64,000 nt of DNA from Trueperella bonasi (GTDB lineage Bacteria; Actinomycetota; Actinomycetes; Actinomycetales; Actinomycetaceae): assembly GCF_030811535.1 (NCBI RefSeq), contig NZ_JAUSQX010000001.1, forward strand, positions 1,488,001 through 1,552,000, given 5' to 3'. Every line of letters begins with the position of its first letter. The stretch's first letter is position 1. Positions 17,069 to 26,484 of this stretch are shown here, piece by piece. The notes under the pieces are model-generated. The model searched no databases and was not told the origin of the DNA. It saw only the letters and a program-made list of their open reading frames with translations. A program made the position numbers and the translations under genes.

Positions 17069-17141
17069 GCCATTTGTTGTGAGTTCGAGCGTTTTGAAGC
17101 ACAGATTTGGCAAAATACGCCGATTTCTCACAACACATGGC
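17069..17141. repeat. 73-bp long inverted repeat / structured element
   Basis: Outer arms GCCATTTGTTGTGAG and CTCACAACACATGGC pair over 15 bp with one mismatch. Inside, GCGTTTTG can pair with CAAAATACGC with a small bulge. No T run follows on either strand. It lies in the 190-bp gap between the antiporter stop and the acetamidase start. No protein explains it. Confidence 0.7.
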
Positions 17142-17164
17142 TCGGTGTCCGAATTGCCAGACGT

Positions 17165-18160
17165 TCAGATAACTAGATAGGCGACGAAGATTGCCAGGTG
17201 TGCGGCGCCATGGCCGGCTCGCGCTCTTCCCGAGTTGAGAACGAAAAGACACAGTCCGATCGTTAAGCCTAAAAGCGCGAGCTCACTTGAGCCAGCGCCA
17301 AGCACAACCCTTTGGCCAGTTATCGCCGCGATCACGAGCACGGTGGGAACCGATAGGCCCAAAACTGCCACGAGTGCCCCGTGGGAAAGATTTGAAACCC
17401 GCTGGATTTCACCATTCCAGCCAGCCTTAACCGTGGTGAATGTTTCCGGTAATAGCACGATGATTGCAATGAGCAATCCGGCCAGCGCGGTGTCCGGCAC
17501 GGCGGCATCAAGCAACGGGGAAATGGCGCGCGATAATAAGACGACCGGCACGAGGGTGAACACAAGCCACACGAAATCTCCACATGCCGGTTCGGTGCTT
17601 CGCTTATTCGGCTTAGGTTCGGAAAAATCAGCTGAATTAGGGCCCAGTTGCCGCCACATGAACAGTGCATATGCGCAGGCCAGAACAGTTGCTATGATCG
17701 CCGCCGACGCTCCCGCCACGGCGCCGTCGTCGTCAATAAGGAGCGGCACCGCAAACGTCAGGAAACACAGCAACGCGATCGCGACAAGATATCTGGCCAC
17801 TCCCGACATCCGAAATCTCATGGGGCCGTGGCGCAACCCGCCAACGAGTATTGCACCACCCAGAATCAGATTGATGAGGAGCATGGCCGATGAAAAGGCG
17901 GTATCGCGAGCGATCGAGGAATGGTTACCGGGCCCAAGTAAGACGCTTACCACCATCGACACTTCAATCACGCCAATCGACACCGTCAAAATGATGGTGC
18001 CAAAGGGCTCTGCAAGCTTGCGGGAGAGCGCATCGGCTCGGCGCATGACGCCGAACGAGGCGTAGATGACGGCAGCGAGCAACCCGATGAGCGCCAGTAA
18101 ATCCGCGGGTTTGAGTAAATGTGCAGCGAGTACGGCTAGCCAGCTAACAACGGCGGGCAT
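17165..18160 (-). CDS. Ca2+/H+ antiporter, ChaA/CAX type
   Basis: 331 residues from the ATG at 18160, which has AAGGTAAG in the ribosome-site position; longer in-frame starts add non-homologous sequence. About ten membrane segments. The family motif is in the first half, EPFGTIILTVSIGVIEVSMVV, and its mirror in the second half is AGLLIAIIVLLPETFTTVKAGWNGEIQRVSNLSHGALVAVLGLSVPTVL, the repeated alpha-1/alpha-2 regions of the Ca2+/cation antiporter superfamily. It should export Ca2+ (or Na+/K+) in exchange for protons. The middle loop (EPKPNKRSTEPACGDF) is cytoplasmic and short. It is downstream of, and on the same strand as, the DUF368 gene (103-bp gap). Confidence 0.9.
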   Translation of the reverse strand: MPAVVSWLAVLAAHLLKPADLLALIGLLAAVIYASFGVMRRADALSRKLAEPFGTIILTVSIGVIEVSMVVSVLLGPGNHSSIARDTAFSSAMLLINLILGGAILVGGLRHGPMRFRMSGVARYLVAIALLCFLTFAVPLLIDDDGAVAGASAAIIATVLACAYALFMWRQLGPNSADFSEPKPNKRSTEPACGDFVWLVFTLVPVVLLSRAISPLLDAAVPDTALAGLLIAIIVLLPETFTTVKAGWNGEIQRVSNLSHGALVAVLGLSVPTVLVIAAITGQRVVLGAGSSELALLGLTIGLCLFVLNSGRARAGHGAAHLAIFVAYLVI

Positions 18161-18263
18161 TCTTACCTTTTCTAAGGGCCGTCCCTTCCTGGATGAAGCC
18201 GCGCCGGGCCGTCCCGGCGGGAGAGTGCTACCGAACGTTATAGCACGAAGGCACTTTGTTTGG

Positions 18264-19220
18264 TTAGTCCACCTGTTCGGTGAGCTTGTCAGCCTGATCG
18301 GGCTCACCCTTGTTGAGCTGATGTTCAACAGACAAGGTGGCTATGACCATTGCCGATCCCAGGACGAACCAGCCGAGCATGGCCGGCCAATCCGACGCGG
18401 GAGCGAGGAGGTTCGCATCGCCGTCTTGCCATGGCCATAGCGCACGCAACGAACCGAGCATGAGGCCAGCCATCGTCACCAGTGTGACTGTGCGGTGGTT
18501 TTCGAGAAGATAGTCAAGAGCGCGAATGAACAGCACGATTCCGGTGAGTGCTCCGGCTGCGAACACCGCCATAAAAGGCACGTCGCGCTCGGCGACGGCG
18601 GCCATGACCGGCTGGTACAGGCCGACTGCCAGCAGGAAGAACGATCCGGACACGCCGGGCAAAACCAGTGCGCACACCGCAATCGCTGCCGCACCGAAAA
18701 CCACCAGCAATGAGGGATTTTCACGTGTGGCAGAGGTGATCCCGGTGCCGAAGAAAGTCAGTACGGCACCGACGGCGAAGAGGAGCCACACCCACGGGCG
18801 AGCTTTCACTTCTACGCGATCAACCATCGAAAACGGTACGTAGATTGATGTGGCGACCATGCCCAGGAACAGGGCTCTGGCAACGGGGGCATGATTGTCT
18901 ACGAAGCTTGCCATCGTGCCGGCCATCGAGAAAATCGCAATGAGCATGCCGAAGAGAAGCCCGAAAATTAGAACCCATTCGACTTCTGCGAATTTCCGCT
19001 TGGAGCTTGCACGATCGCGAAAGATATTCTTGACGCCCCGGAGCAGGGACATGCCCGAGTCGATCAATCGTTCGTAGACGCCGACGACGAGCGCGATTGT
19101 TCCCCCGGAAATTCCAGGTACGAGCTCTGCCAGCCCGATGAGGAAGCCGCGAATGACGTGGAGTACCGAGTCTATGGCCCAGCAAGGTGCGGGCGCCTTG
19201 GTCTGATTATTCACGCCCAT
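18264..19220 (-). CDS. DUF368 protein, putative undecaprenyl-phosphate translocase (PopT-like)
   Basis: 318 residues with about nine membrane segments and the DUF368 signature near the N-terminus, VIRGFLIGLAELVPGISGGTIALVVGVYERLI, repeated more weakly in the second half as CALVLPGVSGSFFLLAVGLYQPVM. DUF368 (PopT) proteins, with DedA-family UptA, were shown to return the C55 lipid carrier to the cytoplasmic face for peptidoglycan synthesis. That fits the cell-wall cluster a few kilobases away, although the genes are not in one operon. Start is the ATG at 19220; its ribosome site is weak. A short charged tail ends the protein. Confidence 0.88.
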   Translation of the reverse strand: MGVNNQTKAPAPCWAIDSVLHVIRGFLIGLAELVPGISGGTIALVVGVYERLIDSGMSLLRGVKNIFRDRASSKRKFAEVEWVLIFGLLFGMLIAIFSMAGTMASFVDNHAPVARALFLGMVATSIYVPFSMVDRVEVKARPWVWLLFAVGAVLTFFGTGITSATRENPSLLVVFGAAAIAVCALVLPGVSGSFFLLAVGLYQPVMAAVAERDVPFMAVFAAGALTGIVLFIRALDYLLENHRTVTLVTMAGLMLGSLRALWPWQDGDANLLAPASDWPAMLGWFVLGSAMVIATLSVEHQLNKGEPDQADKLTEQVD

Positions 19221-19417
19221 TACTTTACTGCACGCTCGACCTGAACTGCGCCGTCTCTTTTGTTATGATCGGCGTACAACAGGACACCTCCCTAAGTCCC
19301 AGATTGTGAACACCGCCACGCCGGCTGTGGTGCAAGTTTCACCTTCTGACGTCCCGAACGGGCGGAGAGTCCCGTATTCCATTAAATTAACCAGTAATAA
19401 TGGAGGCAGGAGGAAAG

Positions 19418-20113
19418 ATGAAATTAAAAGCACCGCCGTCGTGGGCCCTGAAGGTTACCATGGCGGTTACGGGCGCCATTTGGGCGATCTTTGTACTAAT
19501 TCACCTTTACGGAAATCTCAAGGTTTTTCAAGGTCCAGAAAAGTTTGACGGCTATGCCCACTGGCTAAGGCACGCATTCGAACCGTTCTTCCCTGAGACG
19601 GGCGTGCTGTGGCTCATGCGAATTGTGTTGGTGATCGCGTTAATCTTGCACGTGGGTGCGGCTGCCATTCTCTATTACCGGGGCCGTAAGTTCCGTGGCA
19701 AGCATCGCGCGAAGAATTACCGTAATGGTCTGCAGGCGGTCTCGGCTCGGTTGATGCCTCTTACTGGCGTGCTGATCCTAATATTTATTATCTTCCATAT
19801 TCTCGATTTGACGGTTGGTGCTCAGCCGATTGCCACCGAGTCGTTCCAGGGGCCGACTGCGACTAAGTCGTCAGCGTATTCGAACCTTGTAGCGTCCTTC
19901 AGCCGGCCGCTTGTTGCGATTTTCTACTCAGTGATGATGGTTTTCCTTGCTATCCACGTGACACACGGTGCCAAGAACATTGCTGTTGACCTGGGTGCGA
20001 TGGGTAAGAGGCTCCGCATGACCTTCGTTATTATTGGAGCCGTTGCTGCAATCGCGATCCTGATTGGCAATGCATCGATTCCGATTGCAGTTCAGATGGG
20101 GTGGCTCAATTGA
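19418..20113 (+). CDS. sdhC: succinate dehydrogenase/fumarate reductase cytochrome b subunit
   Basis: 231 residues from the ATG at 19418, behind a strong AGGAGG site. Five membrane segments (for example WALKVTMAVTGAIWAIFVLIHLYGNLKVF, LWLMRIVLVIALILHVGAAAIL). The histidines in IHLYGNLK, ILHVGAA, FHILDLT and AIHVTHGAKN are likely haem and quinone ligands, as in single-subunit (Wolinella/Bacillus-type) membrane anchors. It is the first gene of sdhCAB and overlaps sdhA by 13 bp. It anchors the flavoprotein and iron-sulfur subunits to the membrane and exchanges electrons with menaquinone. The 197-bp upstream region was searched for a Crp-type operator; I saw none. Confidence 0.93.
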   Translation: MKLKAPPSWALKVTMAVTGAIWAIFVLIHLYGNLKVFQGPEKFDGYAHWLRHAFEPFFPETGVLWLMRIVLVIALILHVGAAAILYYRGRKFRGKHRAKNYRNGLQAVSARLMPLTGVLILIFIIFHILDLTVGAQPIATESFQGPTATKSSAYSNLVASFSRPLVAIFYSVMMVFLAIHVTHGAKNIAVDLGAMGKRLRMTFVIIGAVAAIAILIGNASIPIAVQMGWLN

Positions 20114-22191
20114 GTTTGATAGACAAAATGAAAGACATTGGTGAGGCTATCGTGGGTAAACCCGACGGCGAGGTGGACAAGGCGCCGGACCAGCCCGCAT
20201 CGTCGCAGACGGCGGTTTTGGATGCGAAGGGTAAGCCTTTTGTTCCACCCAAGATGAAGATCGACGGCGCGCGCGTCGGCAAGATTCTCGAAGACGGCGT
20301 GCCCGATGGTGATCCAGCAACGGCCTGGCAACGTAGGCGTGACTCTTACAAGCTCGTCAGCCCGCTGAATACGAAAAAGTTCACCGTCGTCGTCGTTGGT
20401 ACCGGGCTGGCTGGTGCGGGCGCTGCTGCCGCGCTGGGCGAGTTGGGTTACAACGTCCATTCGGTGACCTATCACGACGCGCCGCGCAGGGCCCATTCGG
20501 TGGCCGCACAGGGTGGCGTGAATGCTGCGCGTGCGCGAAAGGTAGACGGCGATTCGCTTCACCGTTTCGTGACAGACACTATCAAGGGCGGGGACTTCCG
20601 TGCCCGTGAGGCCGAGGCTTTCCGGCTGGGTGAAGAATCCGTCCGCGTGATCGACCACATGAACGCGATCGGAACTCCGTTTGCGCGCGAGTACGGTGGC
20701 ACGCTTGCTACCCGCTCGTTCGGCGGCGTCCAGGTTTCGCGAACTTACTATTCGCGTGGCATGACGGGCCAGCAGCTGCAGCTGTCGAGTTCGCAGGCAT
20801 TACAGCGGCAGATTAAGGCTGGTACGGTCACGATGCATATCCGTTCGGAAATGCTCGATTTGATCATGGACAACGGGGTTGCTCGCGGTGTGATCATCCG
20901 TGATCTGGTTACGGGTGAAGTGAAGGCGATCCCGGCGCACGCAGTGATTTTGGCGACCGGTGGTTACGGCTCGGTGTTCTTCCAGTCCACGCTTGCTCTC
21001 CATTCGAACTGTACAGCTGCATGGCGTGCCCACAAGCACGGAGCTTATCTGGCTCATGCGGCGTTCGTGCAGTTCCATCCAACCGGTTTGCCGGTGCAGA
21101 CCGAGTGGCAGTCCAAGACCATCTTGATGTCGGAATCTTTGCGTAACGACGGGCGGATCTGGGTGCCCAAGGACAAGAACGATCCTCGCGAACCCAATGA
21201 CATTCCCGAAGATGAGCGCGACTACTATCTGGAACGCAAGTATCCGGCCTTTGCTAACTTAACGCCGCGCGATATTGCTTCGCGTGCTGCCACAGAGCAG
21301 ATCAATGCCGGGCATGGTGTAGGGCCTCTGAAGAACTCGGTCTATCTCGATTTCAGCGACGCTTTGCGCCGGTTTGGCAAGGACACGATCAAGGGGCGCT
21401 ACGGCAACCTCTTCGATATGTATACCAAGGCGACGGGCGAAAACCCGTATGAGGTTCCGATGCGTATCGCGCCATCGGCGCATTTCACGATGGGTGGTCT
21501 GTGGTCAGACTTTGATCAGATGACGGCCATTCCCGGTCTGTTCGTTGGTGGCGAGGCCGGGTGGGCGTACCACGGCGCGAACCGACTTGGAGCTAATTCG
21601 CTTCTGTCCGCATGCGTGGACGGATGGTTTACGTTGCCGTTCTCGGTACCGAACTACCTCTCGGGGCACCTCGGTGAAGAGCTGCCGGCACTGGATTCGC
21701 CCGCGGTGCGTGAAGCGCTTGCACGGGTGGAGGCCGCCACGCAGCGCTTCCTCGACATCGGCGGAACTCGTGGTCCCCAGCAGTTCCACCGCGAACTCGG
21801 GCAGATCATGTACGAAGGTTGCGGTGTTGGCCGGACGGAAGAATCACTCAAGAAGGCTTTGGGTGAGGTTCGCCGCCTGCAGGGAGAGTTCTGGGAGGAT
21901 CTGTCCGTCCCGGGTGGATCGGCGCAGGTTAACCAGACTTTGGAAAAGGCTGGCAGGGTAAGAGATTTCCTTGAACTGGCTGAGCTGATGTGTATCGACG
22001 CGCTCGATCGCGAGGAGTCTGCTGGAGCTCACTTCCGGTTTGAATACCAGGATGAGGGTGAAGCAAAACGCAACGACGACGAGTGGGCGTTTGCTTCCGC
22101 TTGGGAATCGCACGCTGATGGAACGTTTACGCGCCATATGGAACCGCTTCAATTTACGGCCGTTCCATTGGCAACAAGGAGCTACACATGA
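20101..22191 (+). CDS. sdhA: succinate dehydrogenase/fumarate reductase flavoprotein subunit
   Basis: 696 residues from a GTG at 20101; a later ATG at 20128 is possible. The FAD-binding Rossmann motif VVVVGTGLAGAGAAAALGELGYNV is followed by the covalent-FAD histidine in RRAHSVAAQGGVNAAR and the substrate-site stretch GGTLATRSFGGVQVSRTYYSRGMTGQQ. The C-terminal MFAIRMGS-like capping region ends in the family's helical domain. About 60 extra N-terminal residues before the FAD motif are longer than in most relatives. It sits between sdhC and sdhB with overlapping ends, so it is translated from the same mRNA. It oxidises succinate, or reduces fumarate, at the cytoplasmic face. Confidence 0.95.
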   Translation: MAQLSLIDKMKDIGEAIVGKPDGEVDKAPDQPASSQTAVLDAKGKPFVPPKMKIDGARVGKILEDGVPDGDPATAWQRRRDSYKLVSPLNTKKFTVVVVGTGLAGAGAAAALGELGYNVHSVTYHDAPRRAHSVAAQGGVNAARARKVDGDSLHRFVTDTIKGGDFRAREAEAFRLGEESVRVIDHMNAIGTPFAREYGGTLATRSFGGVQVSRTYYSRGMTGQQLQLSSSQALQRQIKAGTVTMHIRSEMLDLIMDNGVARGVIIRDLVTGEVKAIPAHAVILATGGYGSVFFQSTLALHSNCTAAWRAHKHGAYLAHAAFVQFHPTGLPVQTEWQSKTILMSESLRNDGRIWVPKDKNDPREPNDIPEDERDYYLERKYPAFANLTPRDIASRAATEQINAGHGVGPLKNSVYLDFSDALRRFGKDTIKGRYGNLFDMYTKATGENPYEVPMRIAPSAHFTMGGLWSDFDQMTAIPGLFVGGEAGWAYHGANRLGANSLLSACVDGWFTLPFSVPNYLSGHLGEELPALDSPAVREALARVEAATQRFLDIGGTRGPQQFHRELGQIMYEGCGVGRTEESLKKALGEVRRLQGEFWEDLSVPGGSAQVNQTLEKAGRVRDFLELAELMCIDALDREESAGAHFRFEYQDEGEAKRNDDEWAFASAWESHADGTFTRHMEPLQFTAVPLATRSYT

Positions 22192-22940
22192 AACTTACAC
22201 TTGAAATTTGGCGCCAAGAAGGTCCGGATTCTCCGGGGCGGTTCGAACATCACACGGTTGACGGGCTTGATGAGTCGATGTCAGTTCTCGAATTGCTCGA
22301 TAGGCTCAATGAGCAATTGGTGAATTCTGGCCAGGAGCAGGTGTCGTTCGAATCGGATTGCCGTGAAGGTATTTGCGGTGCGTGCGGTATCCAGGTTGGC
22401 GGTATCCCGCACGGGCCCGAACGTAACACGCCCGCGTGCCATCAGCGTCTACGCTCGTTCCAAGACGGCCAGACGATCCGGCTTGAGCCGTTTAGGTCGG
22501 CGTCGTATCCCGTCTTGCGTGACCTGATGGTCAATCGGCACGCGCTCGATAAGATGCTTGAAGCTGGCGGGCACGTGGCGGTTAATGCGGGAACTGCGCC
22601 AGATGCGGATGCTGTTCCGGTGGATCACGAAACCGTTGAAGACGCGCTCGACTTCGCGGCCTGTATTGGTTGCGGTGCGTGTGTTGCCGCCTGCCCGAAT
22701 GGTTCGGCTCACCTGTACCTGGGTGCGAAACTGACCCATTTGGCGATGTTGCCGCTTCCTTCGCAAGAGCGTACCCGCAGGGCGCGTGCGATGATCGAGG
22801 TGGCCGAGGATAATTTCGGGCCGTGCTCGAACTACGGCGAATGTGCGGAGGTGTGCCCGGCTGGGGTGCCACTCAGCGCGGTGGCGGCTGTTAATAAGGA
22901 GCGCCTGCGGGCAACGTTCAAACGCCGCTTGGATAAGTAG
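22188..22940 (+). CDS. sdhB: succinate dehydrogenase/fumarate reductase iron-sulfur subunit
   Basis: 250 residues; the ATG overlaps the sdhA stop by 4 bp (ATGA). The [2Fe-2S] site is in FESDCREGICGACGIQVGG with a further Cys in NTPACHQRL. The [4Fe-4S]/[3Fe-4S] ligands are CIGCGACVAACPNG and CSNYGECAEVCPAGVPL. It carries electrons from the flavin in SdhA to the membrane haem/quinone in SdhC. The whole operon ends here; a hairpin repeat (22960-23001) lies 20 bp downstream and may double as a terminator. Confidence 0.95.
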   Translation: MKLTLEIWRQEGPDSPGRFEHHTVDGLDESMSVLELLDRLNEQLVNSGQEQVSFESDCREGICGACGIQVGGIPHGPERNTPACHQRLRSFQDGQTIRLEPFRSASYPVLRDLMVNRHALDKMLEAGGHVAVNAGTAPDADAVPVDHETVEDALDFAACIGCGACVAACPNGSAHLYLGAKLTHLAMLPLPSQERTRRARAMIEVAEDNFGPCSNYGECAEVCPAGVPLSAVAAVNKERLRATFKRRLDK

Positions 22941-22959
22941 CTCTTATCAGTAGCTCTTT

Positions 22960-23020
22960 GGGAGCACCAAACGGGTTAAAACGCCCTCGTTTGGTGCTCC
23001 CATTGCCGTTTGGTGCTCCG
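22960..23020. repeat. intergenic repeat A, copy 1 (hairpin plus third arm)
   Basis: Arms GGGAGCACCAAACG (22960-22973) and CGTTTGGTGCTCCC (22988-23001) pair perfectly over 14 bp around a loop GGTTAAAACGCCCT. A further copy of the right arm, GCCGTTTGGTGCTCCG, follows at 23005-23020. The same layout recurs at 26559-26620 and in part at 49411-49432. Confidence 0.85.
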
Positions 23021-23194
23021 CGTGTGTGGAAGGGCGGGGCACCGGAGGGTGGCGCGGAAGGAAGTGCGGGGCTTGGGACCTTGGTCTGCGAATGAGTGCT
23101 TATCTGGAGCCGCTCCGTCTCCTAGCCAAAACTCAGCACACCAAACATCCAAATTGTTTACCGATCATTTATAAAAAATGCTTAATGTGAGGTT

Positions 23195-23962
23195 ATGGAT
23201 ATCGGCGAGAACGCAACAGATAGTAACAGTTCAGTTGGTGATAAAACCATTATTAAGGTTCGCGGCCTTACCAAAACTTTTGGTAAAGGTGATGCCCAAG
23301 TACACGCACTTCGGGGGATCGATTTAGATATCCAACAGGGGCAGCTCACCGCCATCATGGGGCCATCCGGTTCGGGGAAATCGACCCTCATGCATTGTGT
23401 AGTCGGCCTCGAAAAAGCCACGTCGGGCACGATTGAGTTGGCAGGCCGCCGAGTCGATCAATTGAACGAAAAAGGCCTCACCGCACTGCGCCGCGATCAC
23501 GTGGGTTTCATCTTCCAATCCTTCAACCTCGTCCCAACGTTGAACGCGCGGGAAAACATTGAGCTGCCAGCAACAATCGCCGGCACGAAGATCGACCCCA
23601 CAGCATTCTCGCACGTCGTCCAAGCACTCGGAATAGAAGACCGGCTTGAACACAGACCCTCGGAGCTGTCCGGAGGCCAGCAACAAAGGGTTGCCTGCGC
23701 ACGCGCCATGGTGGGCTTTCCCGCCGTCGTGCTCGCGGACGAACCCACAGGAAACCTGGATTCGGTAGCTACCGGTCAAGTCCTCGAGTTCCTCCGGTCA
23801 TCAGTTGATGCCGATGGCCAAACCGTCGTCATGGTCACGCACGAACCGGAATCAGCCGCGATCGCTGACCGCGTTGTTTTCATTGTGGATGGCCAGATCG
23901 CGGGTGAACTCATCGATCCGAAGAAAGAGGACATCCTCGACCAGTTGAAGGTTGAGGACTAG
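23195..23962 (+). CDS. MacB/LolD-type ABC transporter ATPase
   Basis: 255 residues with all motifs intact: Walker A GPSGSGKST, Q-loop VGFIFQSFNLVPTL, signature ELSGGQQQRVACARAM, Walker B VVLADEPTGNLDS, and the H-loop VVMVTHEPE. Subfamily: ABC ATPases that power FtsX-like permeases (MacB, LolD). The acidic N-terminal MDIGENATDSNSSVGDK is variable. GAGG lies before the ATG. It is separated by 2 bp from the FtsX-like permease that follows, so the pair forms one transporter. The substrate is unknown; relatives extrude peptides, antibiotics or lipoproteins. It makes a useful intact comparison for the degenerate ATPase at 35443-36171. Confidence 0.92.
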   Translation: MDIGENATDSNSSVGDKTIIKVRGLTKTFGKGDAQVHALRGIDLDIQQGQLTAIMGPSGSGKSTLMHCVVGLEKATSGTIELAGRRVDQLNEKGLTALRRDHVGFIFQSFNLVPTLNARENIELPATIAGTKIDPTAFSHVVQALGIEDRLEHRPSELSGGQQQRVACARAMVGFPAVVLADEPTGNLDSVATGQVLEFLRSSVDADGQTVVMVTHEPESAAIADRVVFIVDGQIAGELIDPKKEDILDQLKVED

Positions 23963-23964
23963 GC

Positions 23965-26484
23965 ATGTGGAAAGTAACTCTGAGGGATATCAGAGAAAAT
24001 TTTGCGCGCTTCCTCATGTCAGTCGCGGCGGTGTCGATCGGCGTCGCTTTCTTGACCGGAACCCTATCCATGCGCGACCTCCTCGGCGCCACCTTCTCGA
24101 ACCTCACCGGGGCAACAATCACAGCAGATCTATACGTGGCCGGCCCGCAATTAACGCCGCCTGCCTATATGACCTACGGCGAGATGACCGACGATGACTT
24201 GACCACCATCCGCAACACGCGTGGGGTCGAGTTCGCCTTCCCCACGCGTAGCGCCAACGCATACGTGTACGACGACGCCGGCACGGCGGCCAACGTCGCG
24301 CAGGCACCTGCCTTGGGGTTCAACTTCGTTCCCGAGGTCAACGAGGATCTGTTGAATGAGGGGCGTGCCCCCGAGCGTGGCGAAATAGCGATTGAAGAAT
24401 CGACGTCGATCCGTTCGGGCATCGAGGTGGGCGATACCGTCGTCGTGTACGTTAACGAGCCCGTCGAGATGGACGTGGTGGGCAAGTTCGCGTTCGGTAC
24501 CGGAATGGCCGGCGCCTCGGTGGTCATGATGAACGACGCCGAATTCGTTGAGCTAGTAGGCACGGCCTTCACGGAAGTCTCAGTCACCGTCGAAGATGGC
24601 GCAGATCCCGCCGTCGTTAAGAACGCGCTCGTTCAGGCGGTCCCCGATGATTACGTTGTGGAGAGCGCCGCAGAGAAAAAAGAGGTCATCGATGAGGCCA
24701 TCGCCGGCCCGCTCAACCTCGTTAACACGTTCCTTCTGGTGTTCGTGGTGATTGCGCTCGCGATCTCCACGTTCATCATTTCCAACACGTTTACGATTTC
24801 GGTGCGCCAGCGCCAGCGTCAATTCGCGCTCTTGCGCGCAATCGGGGCCCGGCCGGGGCAAGTGTTCGTTGCCGTGATTTTGCAAGCCGGTGTTATTGGC
24901 ATTATCGGATCTTTGGTGGGCGTGGTCTTTGGCCAAGGTCTGCTGAGCTTGATCCGCGCTGGTCTGGAATCCGCCGGCATGCCGATGGACGGAAACTTGG
25001 TTGTGACCGGAAAGACGGCCGGCATTTCAATCCTCGTGGGCGTTATCGTCACGCTTTTGGCCACGATCGTGCCCTCGAGGCGTGCCGCGCTGACCGCACC
25101 GATTGAGGCCATGCGGGAAGGGAGCGGGTCGGCGGAAAAGCCGCTCCGCCGCCGCACGATCATTTCCGCGATTGCGCTGGTGAGCGGGGGAGCCTTGCTC
25201 GCTTACGGCGCGACGAACGATTCGGGCGGCGCCTTTGGCGGCGGAGCTGCGCTACTTTTGCTCGGAGTCATCGGCATTATGCCCGGGCTTGTAGCTCCAG
25301 CGACGACGGCGCTCGGCTGGCTATTCCGGAAGATTAGCCCGGCTACCGGCGTCGTTGCCTCGCGCTCGCTCGTGGCTAGCCCGCGGAAGACGGCGTCGAC
25401 GGCGGTGGCGCTCGCGATCGGCGTTGCACTCGTGTCTGCCGGATCTTCATTGGCCGCATCCATCAGGGAAACAATGTGGCAAGATCTCGACGATAACTTT
25501 GAAGCGGACGTGCTTCTCATGGCAAACGGGCTCGTTCAGGATACGAGTGCTGCGACGAGCCTAGTTGAGGCGGTCGACGGGGTGGCTCACGTTGACGATT
25601 CGATGCTCAACGGCACCGCCTTGCTGGTGGCCGTTGATGGGGAGCCGCGCGAGAACATATTCAAAACGGGAGCTCTTTCCTCCCATGCGATGGAGGGCAT
25701 CGGCCTCGTGTACAAGGAAGGTTCCTCCGCTGCGATCGATAACGGCCAGGCCGCGATCTATGACCAGGTGGCGGAGGCGGTTGGTGCGGAGCAAGGGTCG
25801 GTGATCCAACTTGCGACCGAAACGGAGATGGTTGAGATCGAAGTCGGCGCGATCGTCGAGTCTGGGACCCTCACCTTTTCGAATGCGCTCATCATGCTGC
25901 CGCCCGACGTGGCAGAGAGGCTCGACCTGATTAATCCGTGGAAGCCAATTGTGGTCGTCGATCTAGAAGAGGGCGCGGATTCTGCGCGGGCTGTTGAAGA
26001 TATTCGATTGGCTCTTAAGGATCAGTATGTGTGGACTGTCGAGGAACGCGAGGGATTGTGGGGCATTGCGAATTCTCAGGTCGATGGTGTGCTTACGTTC
26101 CTTTACGGGCTGCTTGGCCTGTCCGTGATTATTGCCGTGCTCGGCGTCGTCAATACGTTGAGCCTGTCGGTGGTGGATCGCGTGCGCGAAATTGGCTTGC
26201 TGCGCGCGGTGGGCATGCAGCGCTCCGGAGTGCGGCGAATGGTGGTTCAAGAATCGATCATCATCACATTGTTCGCAACCGTGGTTGGCATTGTTCTGGG
26301 CGTGACTCTTGGGCTTGCTCTCACTCGGTACCTCGCATCTGACTCCGAAGCGTTCTATGTGATTCCCTGGCAGGCGATGGGGACCGTGCTCGTCGTCGGC
26401 CTCGTTGTTGGGGTGTTCGCCGCGTTACTTCCGGCGCGAAAGGCGGCCCGCTTGGACGTGCTCGACGCGATCGCGGAAGAGTAG
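23965..26484 (+). CDS. FtsX/MacB-like ABC permease
   Basis: 839 residues. The N-terminal cytoplasmic start (MWKVTLRDIRENFARFLMSVAAVSIGVAFLTGT) leads to one membrane segment, then a large extracytoplasmic domain, then a FtsX-like core (VNTFLLVFVVIALAISTFIISNTFTISVRQRQRQFALLRAIGARPGQVF). A second half repeats the layout and ends with LYGLLGLSVIIAVLGVVNTLSLSVVDRVREIGLLRAVGMQRSGVRRMVVQESIIITLFATVVGIVLG and a short cytoplasmic tail. Two FtsX-like domains in one chain are typical of actinobacterial MacB-family permeases. It forms the transporter with the ATPase directly upstream. A 20-bp tandem duplication occurs at the very 3' end and after the stop (26466-26502). Confidence 0.9.
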   Translation: MWKVTLRDIRENFARFLMSVAAVSIGVAFLTGTLSMRDLLGATFSNLTGATITADLYVAGPQLTPPAYMTYGEMTDDDLTTIRNTRGVEFAFPTRSANAYVYDDAGTAANVAQAPALGFNFVPEVNEDLLNEGRAPERGEIAIEESTSIRSGIEVGDTVVVYVNEPVEMDVVGKFAFGTGMAGASVVMMNDAEFVELVGTAFTEVSVTVEDGADPAVVKNALVQAVPDDYVVESAAEKKEVIDEAIAGPLNLVNTFLLVFVVIALAISTFIISNTFTISVRQRQRQFALLRAIGARPGQVFVAVILQAGVIGIIGSLVGVVFGQGLLSLIRAGLESAGMPMDGNLVVTGKTAGISILVGVIVTLLATIVPSRRAALTAPIEAMREGSGSAEKPLRRRTIISAIALVSGGALLAYGATNDSGGAFGGGAALLLLGVIGIMPGLVAPATTALGWLFRKISPATGVVASRSLVASPRKTASTAVALAIGVALVSAGSSLAASIRETMWQDLDDNFEADVLLMANGLVQDTSAATSLVEAVDGVAHVDDSMLNGTALLVAVDGEPRENIFKTGALSSHAMEGIGLVYKEGSSAAIDNGQAAIYDQVAEAVGAEQGSVIQLATETEMVEIEVGAIVESGTLTFSNALIMLPPDVAERLDLINPWKPIVVVDLEEGADSARAVEDIRLALKDQYVWTVEEREGLWGIANSQVDGVLTFLYGLLGLSVIIAVLGVVNTLSLSVVDRVREIGLLRAVGMQRSGVRRMVVQESIIITLFATVVGIVLGVTLGLALTRYLASDSEAFYVIPWQAMGTVLVVGLVVGVFAALLPARKAARLDVLDAIAEE

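Noticed and set aside
19221-19417. Crp- or Fnr-type operator upstream of sdhC
   Set aside because: Only single half-sites (TGTGA) were seen without a paired half at the right spacing.
23324-23779. Long minus-strand frames opposite ABC, SDH and other conserved genes
   Set aside because: They follow the codon pattern of the true genes on the other strand and have no homology or ribosome site.
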